NCBI RefSeq assembly: GCF_027531815.1
Contig: NZ_JAPZSK010000011.1
Span: 68,223 to 132,222, forward strand
Direction of reading: 5' to 3'
Length of the DNA: 64,000 bases
Origin: Gemmatimonas sp.
GTDB taxonomy: Bacteria > Gemmatimonadota > Gemmatimonadetes > Gemmatimonadales > Gemmatimonadaceae
Shown here: one piece after another, positions 18,173-25,919 of the stretch
How positions within the stretch are numbered: the first letter of the stretch is position 1
Layout: each line of letters starts with the position of its first letter
The notes under the pieces: model-generated
What the model saw: the letters and a program-made list of their open reading frames with translations, nothing else
Database searches by the model: none
What the model was told of the DNA's origin: nothing
Position numbers and translations under genes: made by a program

Positions 18173-19110
18173 GCCACCTCCGCCAGAACGGGCGCCGGCA
18201 CGGCGCCTACCGTGTTGATGTACACCTCATGCAGCGTCGGTTGCTCCGTGCGCACATCGACGATGGTGAACAGCTGGGCACAATGGGCCAGCAACTCGCC
18301 CACGGGCGAAGCCGCGCCCAGCGTGATCTCCATGCTGCCATCATCGTGGACCACCACACCCGTGGCCGCCGGGTGCGCCCGCACCTGTTGCACGGCCTCG
18401 GCGGTCACCGACGTCGCGTGAAGCACGACCTTGCGGTCGCCCCCCCACCGCGCGCGCACATCGGGAATGGTTCCGTGCAGAACCTCCCGTCCGTGCTGCA
18501 TCACGAAGAGGCGGTCGGCCAGCCGTTCCACGAGCGCCATCTGGTGTGCGCTGAACAGCACGGTCGTGCCTTCGTCGCGCAGCCCCTGTACCAGCGACAG
18601 GAACAGCTCCTGATTGAGTGGATCGAGTCCGCTGAACGGTTCATCGAGGATCACGAAACGCGGCCGGTGCAGCACGGCGGCCGCGAACTGCACCTTCTGC
18701 TGGTTGCCCTTGGAGAGCGCGCCCACCTTGTCCTTGAGTCGGCCTCCCAGCTCGAGGCGCTCCAACCACGCGGTCGCCGAGGCGCGAGCGTCGGTGCGGG
18801 TCATGCCACGCAAGGTGCCGAAGTACTCGAGCACGGTGACGAGCGGCTGGTCCTGGTACAGGCCGCGATCTTCCGGCAGGTAGCCGATCTGACTGGCGGG
18901 CAGACGGGACGCGGTACTGCCGCCCTGCTGCCACTCAATGCGGCCGCTATCCGGGTACGTGATGCCCACCAGCATGCGCAGCAGAGTGGACTTGCCGGCA
19001 CCGTTGGGGCCGAGCAGGGCAAAGATCTCGCCGGCCGTGACATGGAACGAGATGTCGTTCACCGCATGCACCTGCGCGAACCGCCGGTGCACGTGCGCTA
19101 CGTTCAGCAT
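18169..19110 (-). CDS. ABC transporter ATP-binding protein (NatA-like)
   Basis: The 313-residue product is the ATPase of the exporter encoded just downstream. The Walker A is GPNGAGKST, the Q-loop region is QIGYLPEDRGLY, the signature is LSKGNQQKV, the Walker B is FVILDEPFSGLD and the H-loop His is in FSAHQM. The C-terminal 90 residues form the accessory domain seen in NatA-type ATPases. I chose the ATG at 19110, giving MLNVAHVHRRF; in-frame starts at 19155 and 19182 add no conserved residues. The NatB-like permease gene follows with a 4-bp overlap. Confidence 0.92.
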   Translation of the reverse strand: MLNVAHVHRRFAQVHAVNDISFHVTAGEIFALLGPNGAGKSTLLRMLVGITYPDSGRIEWQQGGSTASRLPASQIGYLPEDRGLYQDQPLVTVLEYFGTLRGMTRTDARASATAWLERLELGGRLKDKVGALSKGNQQKVQFAAAVLHRPRFVILDEPFSGLDPLNQELFLSLVQGLRDEGTTVLFSAHQMALVERLADRLFVMQHGREVLHGTIPDVRARWGGDRKVVLHATSVTAEAVQQVRAHPAATGVVVHDDGSMEITLGAASPVGELLAHCAQLFTIVDVRTEQPTLHEVYINTVGAVPAPVLAEVA

Positions 19111-19274
19111 GGTCGCTCGTGGAGGAGGAGTGGACGCGTTGAACCCGGAGATCATACGCGACAGGCCCCCCGCGGTTTCCAACGGTGCGCCGGAGTCGCG
19201 CCCCGACGGCGGCGACGCGACATTGCAGGCATGACCGCGCTGAGCGACGACCCCTCCTGCCCGGAGAGTGACCG

Positions 19275-19535
19275 ATGAGCGAAGTGAAAGTGGCCGCGGA
19301 CAAGCTCAAGTCCACCCTGAAGCAGCTGCTGCGCGAGGGGAACGTGCGGCGGGTGATCATTCGCAACGCCAGCGGCCGCACGCTGCTGGACATGCCGCTC
19401 ACCGCCGGTGTGGCAGGGGCGGTGCTCATGCCGTTCTGGATGGCCGTGGCGGGCGTGGTTGCGCTGGCCAAGGAGTTCACCGTGGTGATCGAACGCGACC
19501 CGGATACCGCGGTGGTGCGGGCCGATCCGCCGTGA
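19275..19535 (+). CDS. DUF4342 protein
   Basis: This 86-residue protein resembles the DUF4342 family: a short charged helix with LKSTLKQLLREGNVRRVIIRN, then a beta strand and a hydrophobic helix (about residues 42-66). The function is unknown; related proteins carry a UBA-like helix and one membrane segment. The ATG at 19275 has GGAG 8 nt upstream. It is divergent from the ABC exporter operon and convergent with the beta-lactamase-like gene. Confidence 0.72.
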   Translation: MSEVKVAADKLKSTLKQLLREGNVRRVIIRNASGRTLLDMPLTAGVAGAVLMPFWMAVAGVVALAKEFTVVIERDPDTAVVRADPP

Positions 19536-19536
19536 A

Positions 19537-19570
19537 CGGCAACGCCGTGCGCGGCAACGCCGTGCGCGGC
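19537..19570. repeat. 15-bp tandem repeat between convergent genes
   Basis: Two exact copies of CGGCAACGCCGTGCG (19537-19551 and 19552-19566) plus CGGC of a third fill most of the 45-bp gap between the DUF4342 gene and the convergent beta-lactamase-like gene. The unit may have arisen by slippage. I see no protein or hairpin role with certainty. Confidence 0.75.
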
Positions 19571-19580
19571 GCGCGGTGCC

Positions 19581-20732
19581 TCAGTCGGCCGCGCCCAGCA
19601 GCCGACGAATGGCCTGCGCCAGCCGCTCTGCCGCCGGTGGGTCCACGTTGGCCAGCACGATCACGTCGCGCCCGCCCGGCAGGTCCCCTTCGATGATGGC
19701 GTTCACCCCGGGGCTCCCGCCGGCCACGCCGATGCCGGGTGGTGGGGCCTGCGGCAGCCGGCGTTCGCGCAGCGCCTGCACGAAGCGCACGAGGTCGGCG
19801 GCCGACGCGTAGCCGCCGCCGGCCGACGACCCGCGCGCCGGCAGCGTGGCCACGTTGCTGCGCGGCGCCGAGGGGGGGACACCCGGTTCCGCGCCGCGCG
19901 TGCTCCCACGCGCCGCGAAGGCCGGCAGCGAATCGCGTCGCCAATGGGCGCTGCGGGTCATGCCGGCCGGCCCGTACACGCGCTCCGCGACCACGTCGAA
20001 GTACGAGCGCTGGGTCCGCTGCTCGATGAGCAACCCCAGCAGCACGTAGCCGGCATTGGAGTAGGCGTCGCGCGAACCGGGGGTGAACTGCAATGGTTCG
20101 TTGACGAACAGTGGCAGGAAGTCGCGCAGGGTGCGCAGCGAGGCACGCGCCGCCGAATCACCGGCGAAGATGTTCCCCTGGACGCCGCTGCGGTGCGTGA
20201 GGAGCTGGCGAATCGTGATGGCGCGCGCGACGGCGGCGTTGGGATATTGCGGCCAGAGCGCCGCCAGAGTGGTATCGAGCGACCACCCCTGTTCGGCCGC
20301 CAGCTGCCGCACGACGATCTGGGTGAACAGCTTGTTCACGGAACCCAGGTTGAAGGCGGTTTCTGCGGTCGGCGATGGCCCGCCCGGCGCGATGGTGCCC
20401 GCGGCAGCGAGGTGCACGACGACACCGCCACGACCGATCGCCACGACGCCGGAAAAGCCGGGGGTGGCCGCGACGAGTGAATCGACGCGGCGGAAGAGCT
20501 GGGAATCCGGGATTGCCGGCGGTTGAGGAACTGACTGGGCGCCGGCGAGCGTGGCGGGTGCCAGGAGACCGGCGAGAACACCGGTGCGGGCGAGCCAGCG
20601 CGCGGTGCGCGAGAGGGAGGAGGAGGGCCTTTCCGGAGGACCCTGAGGCCGTGCGCAGGAGTCGCCTCGCACCGACAGCGCCGGCACCAGGCGGTTCGCA
20701 CGCCACCTGAACGGGCTACCGGTTCTCGCCAT
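19581..20732 (-). CDS. Exported serine beta-lactamase-like hydrolase
   Basis: This 383-residue protein belongs to the class C beta-lactamase-like/penicillin-binding fold. The SxxK motif is SVNK within LGSVNKLFTQ, and the YxN motif is YSNAGY. A hydrophobic stretch ending in LAGAQ near residue 65 looks like a signal, which makes the N-terminus from ATG 20732 unusually long. A GTG at 20672 would shorten it and may be the true start. The gene overlaps the DUF1289 gene by 17 bp on the same strand. Members hydrolyse esters or peptides; true beta-lactam resistance is unlikely to be its main role. Confidence 0.82.
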   Translation of the reverse strand: MARTGSPFRWRANRLVPALSVRGDSCARPQGPPERPSSSLSRTARWLARTGVLAGLLAPATLAGAQSVPQPPAIPDSQLFRRVDSLVAATPGFSGVVAIGRGGVVVHLAAAGTIAPGGPSPTAETAFNLGSVNKLFTQIVVRQLAAEQGWSLDTTLAALWPQYPNAAVARAITIRQLLTHRSGVQGNIFAGDSAARASLRTLRDFLPLFVNEPLQFTPGSRDAYSNAGYVLLGLLIEQRTQRSYFDVVAERVYGPAGMTRSAHWRRDSLPAFAARGSTRGAEPGVPPSAPRSNVATLPARGSSAGGGYASAADLVRFVQALRERRLPQAPPPGIGVAGGSPGVNAIIEGDLPGGRDVIVLANVDPPAAERLAQAIRRLLGAAD

Positions 20733-20970
20733 GTCCGCGAAAGCCGAGGCGGGTGTTTACGGCGCGGCGCTCGTCGAGGGACATGGCCGACCAGCGCGCA
20801 ATCTCCGTTCGCGTGCGCCCGCAGCCATGGCAGCGGTCGTGCACGTCGAGACGGCACACCTTGATGCAGGGGGATTGCGTGGACGACGACGCGGCATTCA
20901 GCCGACCGCGGCTCGCTCCGACGTCCTGTTCAACCGGGGGTACCATCCTCGCAAGGTAGCGGGCGTCCAT
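20716..20970 (-). CDS. DUF1289 Cys-rich protein
   Basis: The 84-residue product ends in a DUF1289 domain, with four Cys in SPCIKVCRLDVHDRCHGCGRT and then IARWSAMSLDERRAVNTRL. The family is thought to bind a metal or an iron-sulfur cluster; its function is unknown. ATG 20970 is 7 bp downstream of the DUF2071 stop; the ATG at 20946 would also keep the whole domain. It sits in a DUF2071-DUF1289-hydrolase run, probably one operon. Confidence 0.85.
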   Translation of the reverse strand: MDARYLARMVPPVEQDVGASRGRLNAASSSTQSPCIKVCRLDVHDRCHGCGRTRTEIARWSAMSLDERRAVNTRLGFRGHGENR

Positions 20971-20977
20971 GTGGAAT

Positions 20978-21751
20978 TCACGGCGGGGCGTGCGGGCGCA
21001 GCGCGTGGATGGTCACATCGACCGGCTGCGCCGCCAGCGCTGATGCGGGTGGCCCCTCGAGAGTGAACCCCGCCAGTGTCGCCGGTCCGGTATCGAACGC
21101 CTGCAAAGTGGGGGTGTGCACGGCGTACGGGGCGTGCGATACCGTTCCACGATAGAGGCGCTGCCGCGCGTTGGCGCAGTAGAGGGCATACCGCTCCACC
21201 AGGAAGTGCTCCAGTGAACCGACCATCACGGGCGCGCCGTCTTCGCGGGTACTCCATGCATAGCGCCATGGCGACCGCGCCTGCCCCCAACGGCGACACT
21301 GGTACTGGAGCGTTTCGCCCGCCTGGTCGCGCCCGCGTCGGGCGCGCATGCGCGCGTGCTGGTACGGCAAATGAAAGAGCGAGCGGGCGAGCGCCACGGC
21401 CACAGGCTGATTGCAGTCGAGCGAGTAGAACCACACCCCCGGGTTGCCGGCGCGGTCGCGCACGTAGGTGCGCACGTTCAGTTCGAGGAACCACGAAAGC
21501 CACGGCAGCGGCGGCAGGAAGCGCGGGCGCACGCGCGCCATGGCGAAGGGCACGATGCCCACCCACGCGTTCCCGTGGAACGTGTCCACGGAAAGACCGG
21601 GCGGCAGCGTGGCCTGCACGGCCGCCGGGTGTACCGGCCAATGCAGAAAGAGCAGGTCGCGCCATTGCTGCGTACCCACGGCGACCGTGCTGGGCAGGGC
21701 GGACCATGAGGGGGGTGCCGAACGCACGGCGGGCGCGGGAGTGGCAGGCAT
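20978..21751 (-). CDS. DUF2071 (YqjF-like) protein
   Basis: This 257-residue protein matches the DUF2071/YqjF family through WRDLLFLHWPV near residue 31, LPPGLSVDTFHGNAWVGIVPF and LELNVRTYVRDRAGNPGVWFYSLD. The fold is related to acetoacetate decarboxylase, but no enzyme activity is established for the family. No signal or membrane helix is present. It is first in a likely three-gene operon with DUF1289 7 bp downstream. Confidence 0.88.
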   Translation of the reverse strand: MPATPAPAVRSAPPSWSALPSTVAVGTQQWRDLLFLHWPVHPAAVQATLPPGLSVDTFHGNAWVGIVPFAMARVRPRFLPPLPWLSWFLELNVRTYVRDRAGNPGVWFYSLDCNQPVAVALARSLFHLPYQHARMRARRGRDQAGETLQYQCRRWGQARSPWRYAWSTREDGAPVMVGSLEHFLVERYALYCANARQRLYRGTVSHAPYAVHTPTLQAFDTGPATLAGFTLEGPPASALAAQPVDVTIHALRPHAPP

Positions 21752-21933
21752 ACGAAACCATGGGAAGGTACAGGGCGTCCTCCGTCCCGCCAGGCACAGG
21801 CGTCCGCGCGTTGTGCCGTCGGGTCGGCCCTGCCAGACGGGACAAAGCGTTTCGGAGACATCGTGTCGTCACCAACAACCAGACAGGACACTGCGTTGAG
21901 CGATACCCCCGACCGCCCTCGATCGTCTGACCG

Positions 21934-21962
21934 TTGTCCGCACTGAGTAATCTCGACATTAC
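21934..21962 (+). promoter_or_regulatory. Possible promoter for the HEAT/HD-GYP pair
   Basis: TTGTCC (21934-21939) and CATTAC (21957-21962) are spaced by 17 bp and end 24 bp before the ATG at 21987. Both boxes are partial matches to the housekeeping consensus, so this is a weak prediction. Confidence 0.25.
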
Positions 21963-21986
21963 CCGGCACGCCATTCTCCGTCGCCT

Positions 21987-24260
21987 ATGATTGCGCCTCC
22001 CGCTTCTGCCCAATGGTTGCGTCGAACCGAGCCGTCGGTTGCGGCCATCGGTGCGGCCATCGGCGCCGCCAGCGCAGCGAGCGACGGCGGTCGTCCGCCG
22101 ATTACGGCGGCACCGGGGAGCGATCGGCACCCAGACGAGGTGGAGGCCGTCCGGGAGTGCCTCATGCTGCTCGGGAAGGCCGTGCGGTGTTTCCAGACCC
22201 TGCCCGCGAGCAGCCCGATTTGCGTGGCGGCTATCGCCGCGGTGCACGCGGCGCTCGGCCGGCTCCCCGGTGGCGAACCTCTGGCGTTCCGCGTGGGTGC
22301 CTCGTGGGTGACGATCCACGAGACGGTCACCATCACGCTCAACGGTGGCGAGGTCGATCTCGCGCGCCGCCTGCACCGCGCCCAGGTGGAGGCCGTGGAG
22401 ATCGCGCGCTCCGTCACACCCGCCGAGCTGAGCCGCTTCTGTGCCGAGTTGGGAGGACTCAACGAGACTGCGCTGACTGCAGGCGCCTTCGCAAGCAGCT
22501 GGAGTGGGCAGCGGGGTGAATGGATCACCGTACGCGCGGCGCATCGCCCGGTGGTGATCGATGCCGGCACCCCACCAGCAGTGGTCCAGCGACTGGTTGA
22601 CGCCGCGCAGCGCCAGCGACAGGAGCAGCAGGCCGACAGCGGATCGGTGCGTCATTGCTATCCGCCGCAGCGGGGATGGGTGCGCGTCGATCCCTCCGTG
22701 ACCTGCGACGCCGTGACGATGGCCGACCTGGCGCTGCTGCTCGGTGATCCCGTGGAACTGGCAGTGGCCTTGACGCGCCTCACGGACGAGGGGCCAGCCA
22801 CAGCCATCGATCGGCAGACCGCCTTTGCCGACCGGTTCACCGAGTTGGCGGCGCTGTTCGCGACCTTCGATCCGCAAATCGGGGAGCTGCTCTTCTCGAA
22901 ACTGGCCCGGTCGCTGCTCGACCTCGACGAGAGTCGCCGGATCGCGCTGTTGCGAAACACAGTGCTCCCCGGCCTCCTCGATGGCGCGCTGGAGGGCTCC
23001 GTGCTTGCCAGCTTTCCTGATGTGGCCTTGGCCGACGCGCTTTGTCTGCTGCTCGACCTCGAGACGGCGGCCCCCGAGCTGCTGGCCACGGCGGTGGATC
23101 GCCTGGGCCTCCCCTCGGAACGGCGTGAGGCACTCGACCCGCTGCTCCGCGATCGCCTGGGGCGGCGCGTGGCCACCGGCCCGGCGGCATACGGGCCCGA
23201 CAGCGCCATGGAGCGGTTTGCCCGGAGACTGATCGCGGTGGATCCCGCAGGCCGGCGCCACTTCGCCGACTATGTAGCGTTCGATCTCGCACTCACGGAC
23301 GCGACGACTGAGGAGACGCGGTGCCTCGCACGCGACATCGCGGCCATGGATGAGACCGATACGCACCTCGAGACCGTCTCCCGCCTGTTGCGGGTCGTAC
23401 CCGATTCCACCTCGGCGGCACGGTTGCTGGCGCAGGCGGATGCGTTGCTGGACACGCTTGGTCGGCAAGGGCGGTGGATGACGGTGGCGCAGTGGGGTTG
23501 CCACCTGCGCACGCTGGCCGAGAGCGACCAGCCATCGCATCCGGAGGTGATCGCGGAGATCACGGTCGCGTGGCGCCACTTCTGGACCCTCGATCGCCTC
23601 GCCCTGCTGGTGCGACAGGACGCGCACGAACGTCTTTCCCCAACCACCACCGGCGCGCTCCTCGACGGGTTCGGGGCGCACCTGATCACCGCGATCGTCG
23701 CCGGCTGCCATGATCCCGTCATGGCCGATCGCGCCCGCGCGTTGTTGGCCGGGTTGGACGACCATGCCTCCACCGTCGCGCCCATGCTGGCCCCACAGCT
23801 GACGTCGGCGAGGGGCGAGTTCCGCCTCGCGATCATCCGTTTTCTCGGTCGCGCGGGGACGGCCTATGGCAGCAAGGTTGCCGCCGAGCTGGCCTCGGGC
23901 GACGACAACGCGGTTCGGGAAGCGCTGGACGCGCTGGCCACGATGGGGAGCTCGGTGGCAGCAATCACGGTAGCGCGCCACCTGGTGACTGGTCCCGCGT
24001 CGACGCGGGACGCGGCCGCGGAGGCGCTGCTGCGCTTCGCACCAGCCCAGTTGCAGCCCCGTCTGCACGACCTGCTCGCCAATATGGAATTCGTTCGGCG
24101 ACATCCCGGCCTGGCGCAGCAGTTGCTTGACCGCGTCAGCCGTCCCGTCTCCGCCGATATAGCGCCGGCGCTCCGTGCGCTGACGGCGTTGCGTTTCCAC
24201 CTCTGGAACCCCGCCCTGGTTCGCGTAGCCCGCAGCGCCTCGCAGCTCCTGCGGGCATGA
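21987..24260 (+). CDS. HEAT-repeat protein with a shared N-terminal domain
   Basis: This 757-residue cytosolic protein has no recognised enzyme domain. Residues about 50-165 form a mixed alpha/beta domain that resembles the N-terminus of the HD-GYP protein encoded next door: a helix, a strand pair (LAFRVGASWVTIHETVTI) and a closing helix VTPAELSRFCAELGGL. The rest is helical, with HEAT-like repeats clearest near residues 570-720 (for example LASGDDNAVREALDALATMG). HEAT repeats usually mediate protein binding, so a scaffold or regulator is plausible. The HD-GYP gene begins 10 bp downstream, so the two are surely co-transcribed. Confidence 0.75.
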   Translation: MIAPPASAQWLRRTEPSVAAIGAAIGAASAASDGGRPPITAAPGSDRHPDEVEAVRECLMLLGKAVRCFQTLPASSPICVAAIAAVHAALGRLPGGEPLAFRVGASWVTIHETVTITLNGGEVDLARRLHRAQVEAVEIARSVTPAELSRFCAELGGLNETALTAGAFASSWSGQRGEWITVRAAHRPVVIDAGTPPAVVQRLVDAAQRQRQEQQADSGSVRHCYPPQRGWVRVDPSVTCDAVTMADLALLLGDPVELAVALTRLTDEGPATAIDRQTAFADRFTELAALFATFDPQIGELLFSKLARSLLDLDESRRIALLRNTVLPGLLDGALEGSVLASFPDVALADALCLLLDLETAAPELLATAVDRLGLPSERREALDPLLRDRLGRRVATGPAAYGPDSAMERFARRLIAVDPAGRRHFADYVAFDLALTDATTEETRCLARDIAAMDETDTHLETVSRLLRVVPDSTSAARLLAQADALLDTLGRQGRWMTVAQWGCHLRTLAESDQPSHPEVIAEITVAWRHFWTLDRLALLVRQDAHERLSPTTTGALLDGFGAHLITAIVAGCHDPVMADRARALLAGLDDHASTVAPMLAPQLTSARGEFRLAIIRFLGRAGTAYGSKVAAELASGDDNAVREALDALATMGSSVAAITVARHLVTGPASTRDAAAEALLRFAPAQLQPRLHDLLANMEFVRRHPGLAQQLLDRVSRPVSADIAPALRALTALRFHLWNPALVRVARSASQLLRA

Positions 24261-24270
24261 CCCCCTGTCG

Positions 24271-25698
24271 ATGACCCTTCCCGTTCGCCCGCCCACCCCA
24301 GTCGGCAGCGCGGCTCCCGCCGCCGGGCCAGTGGCCATTTTGCGAGGCATCGGCACCGTGCGCCGTCTGATTGGACTGTATCCGCACGGGCACCCGCTCG
24401 TGGAGGAGCGGCTGCGGGTGCTCCACGAGGCGATACGGGCGCAGCTGCGCCGCGAGTCGCCCGTCAGCATCGATATCGTCGAGGGGGGGATCACCGTCGA
24501 CAGGGAGTCTGGGCCGCTGGAGCTGGAGACCGGCGGCCAGGTCATCGACGACCTCCTGGCCCTCGGCGTCCAGAGCATTCAGCTCGATGTGGGCGTGAAC
24601 CACGAGGAATTGCGCGCGCTGGCCCAACTGCTCTGGGACATGCAGCACCATCCGATCGAGGGCACCGTCGCGGCCCAACTCGCCGACCGTGGGATACGAC
24701 ATGTTCGCCTGAGCCGGCTGGTGCCGCTCGACACGCGCCAGGTGGTGCCGGATTGGCCCGACGCGCCATCCGGGGTGCTCGATCCTGACTATGCGGAATC
24801 GATCATGATGTCCAAGGCGACCTTCGACGAGTTCTCCAGCGGCGGTGAGATCACGGCCAGCACCGTGCGGGACTTCGTCCAGCTGCTGATGTACAAGGTC
24901 TCGCGCAGCAACGCCGTGCTCAGCCAGATCCTCGCGGTGAAGAAGTACGAGAACCAGACGTGGCTCCACTCGGTGAATGTGGCGATGCTCAGCCTGCTGC
25001 TCGGACGGCAGGTCGGTCTCCGTGACGAGTTGTTGGGCGCGCTCGTCGAGGCGGCGCTCCTGCATGACATCGGAAAGACGCACGTGCCGCTCGATATCCT
25101 GCGGAAGCCGGGCGCACTGGACGACCGGGAACGACGCCTCGTCGAACGCCATCCCGCGCATGGCGCCGAGTTCCTGTTGCGCACGCCGGGATTGCATCCG
25201 CTCACGCCGCGCCTGGCGCTCGAGCATCACCGTACCGTGCGGGGGACCGGCTACCCGGATCTCGGCGACGGGGTCATTCCGCACCCCATGAGCCAGCTCC
25301 TCTCGGTGGTCGACATCTACGAAGCCGTCACGGGTGTGCGCACGTACCGCCGCCCTGCCCCACCCGAGCAGGCGTGCCTGCTGCTTGCCCGGCTCGCCGG
25401 CGACACCCTCAACACCTCGCTGGTCAAGACGTTCGTGAACGCGATCACGTTCTTTCCGCTGGGCTCGCTGGTCCGCACCAGCGACGAGCGGCTCGGGGTC
25501 GTGGTCCGTATCACCGAGGGCGACCTGCTGCATCCGGTCATTGTGCCGGTCAACGACCGGTTCGAGCGCGTGGGAGACGAAATCGACACGAGCTCCCGTG
25601 ATGGGCGTGGGGCGTATCGCGTCCATATCGTCGAGAGCGTCGCCCCTCCGGACGAAACGTTCGACGTTGCCGCCTACCTGACCGATCGCGCCGCCTGA
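24271..25698 (+). CDS. HD-GYP domain protein (candidate c-di-GMP phosphodiesterase)
   Basis: The 475-residue product has an N-terminal domain (about residues 20-125) like that of the preceding HEAT protein and an HD-GYP domain (about 210-400). Metal-binding motifs are His233 in [13 protein letters not shown] (265-269), His294 and His297 in ERHPAHGAE, and [12 protein letters not shown] (318-329), so the site looks intact. HD-GYP enzymes degrade cyclic di-GMP. No receiver, PAS or membrane segment is present, so input may come through the N-terminal domain or its partner. The C-terminal 80 residues ([18 protein letters not shown]) resemble the tail of other HD-GYP proteins. Confidence 0.9.
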   Translation: MTLPVRPPTPVGSAAPAAGPVAILRGIGTVRRLIGLYPHGHPLVEERLRVLHEAIRAQLRRESPVSIDIVEGGITVDRESGPLELETGGQVIDDLLALGVQSIQLDVGVNHEELRALAQLLWDMQHHPIEGTVAAQLADRGIRHVRLSRLVPLDTRQVVPDWPDAPSGVLDPDYAESIMMSKATFDEFSSGGEITASTVRDFVQLLMYKVSRSNAVLSQILAVKKYENQTWLHSVNVAMLSLLLGRQVGLRDELLGALVEAALLHDIGKTHVPLDILRKPGALDDRERRLVERHPAHGAEFLLRTPGLHPLTPRLALEHHRTVRGTGYPDLGDGVIPHPMSQLLSVVDIYEAVTGVRTYRRPAPPEQACLLLARLAGDTLNTSLVKTFVNAITFFPLGSLVRTSDERLGVVVRITEGDLLHPVIVPVNDRFERVGDEIDTSSRDGRGAYRVHIVESVAPPDETFDVAAYLTDRAA

Positions 25699-25919
25699 TT
25701 CGTCGCTGGATGCGCCCCATGGCGCCGGTCACCCGCTCTCGTGAGCGGTGGCCCCGAACGTCTGGCCCCCCTCATCCGTTTGTTAATGGGCGCGTCGGGC
25801 CGCATAGTTTACCGACGGTTTGGTGCCCGTGCACCGCACGCGCCCCCGGCGCCGTGCTGCTTTTTCACCCCTCCGCCACTGACGGCGTGCCCCTGTGGGC
25901 GCCGTCTCGGGAGTCCTTC

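Noticed and set aside
19581-20732. Antibiotic-resistance beta-lactamase
   Set aside because: It has the SxxK and YxN motifs of the wider serine hydrolase fold, but nothing ties it to beta-lactams, and its neighbours are DUF1289 and DUF2071.
20898-24578. A 1226-codon minus-strand frame over the HEAT gene
   Set aside because: It is antisense to the HEAT/HD-GYP genes and the DUF2071 region, Arg/Gly/Gln-rich, and has no recognisable domain. High G+C keeps stops rare on the antisense strand.
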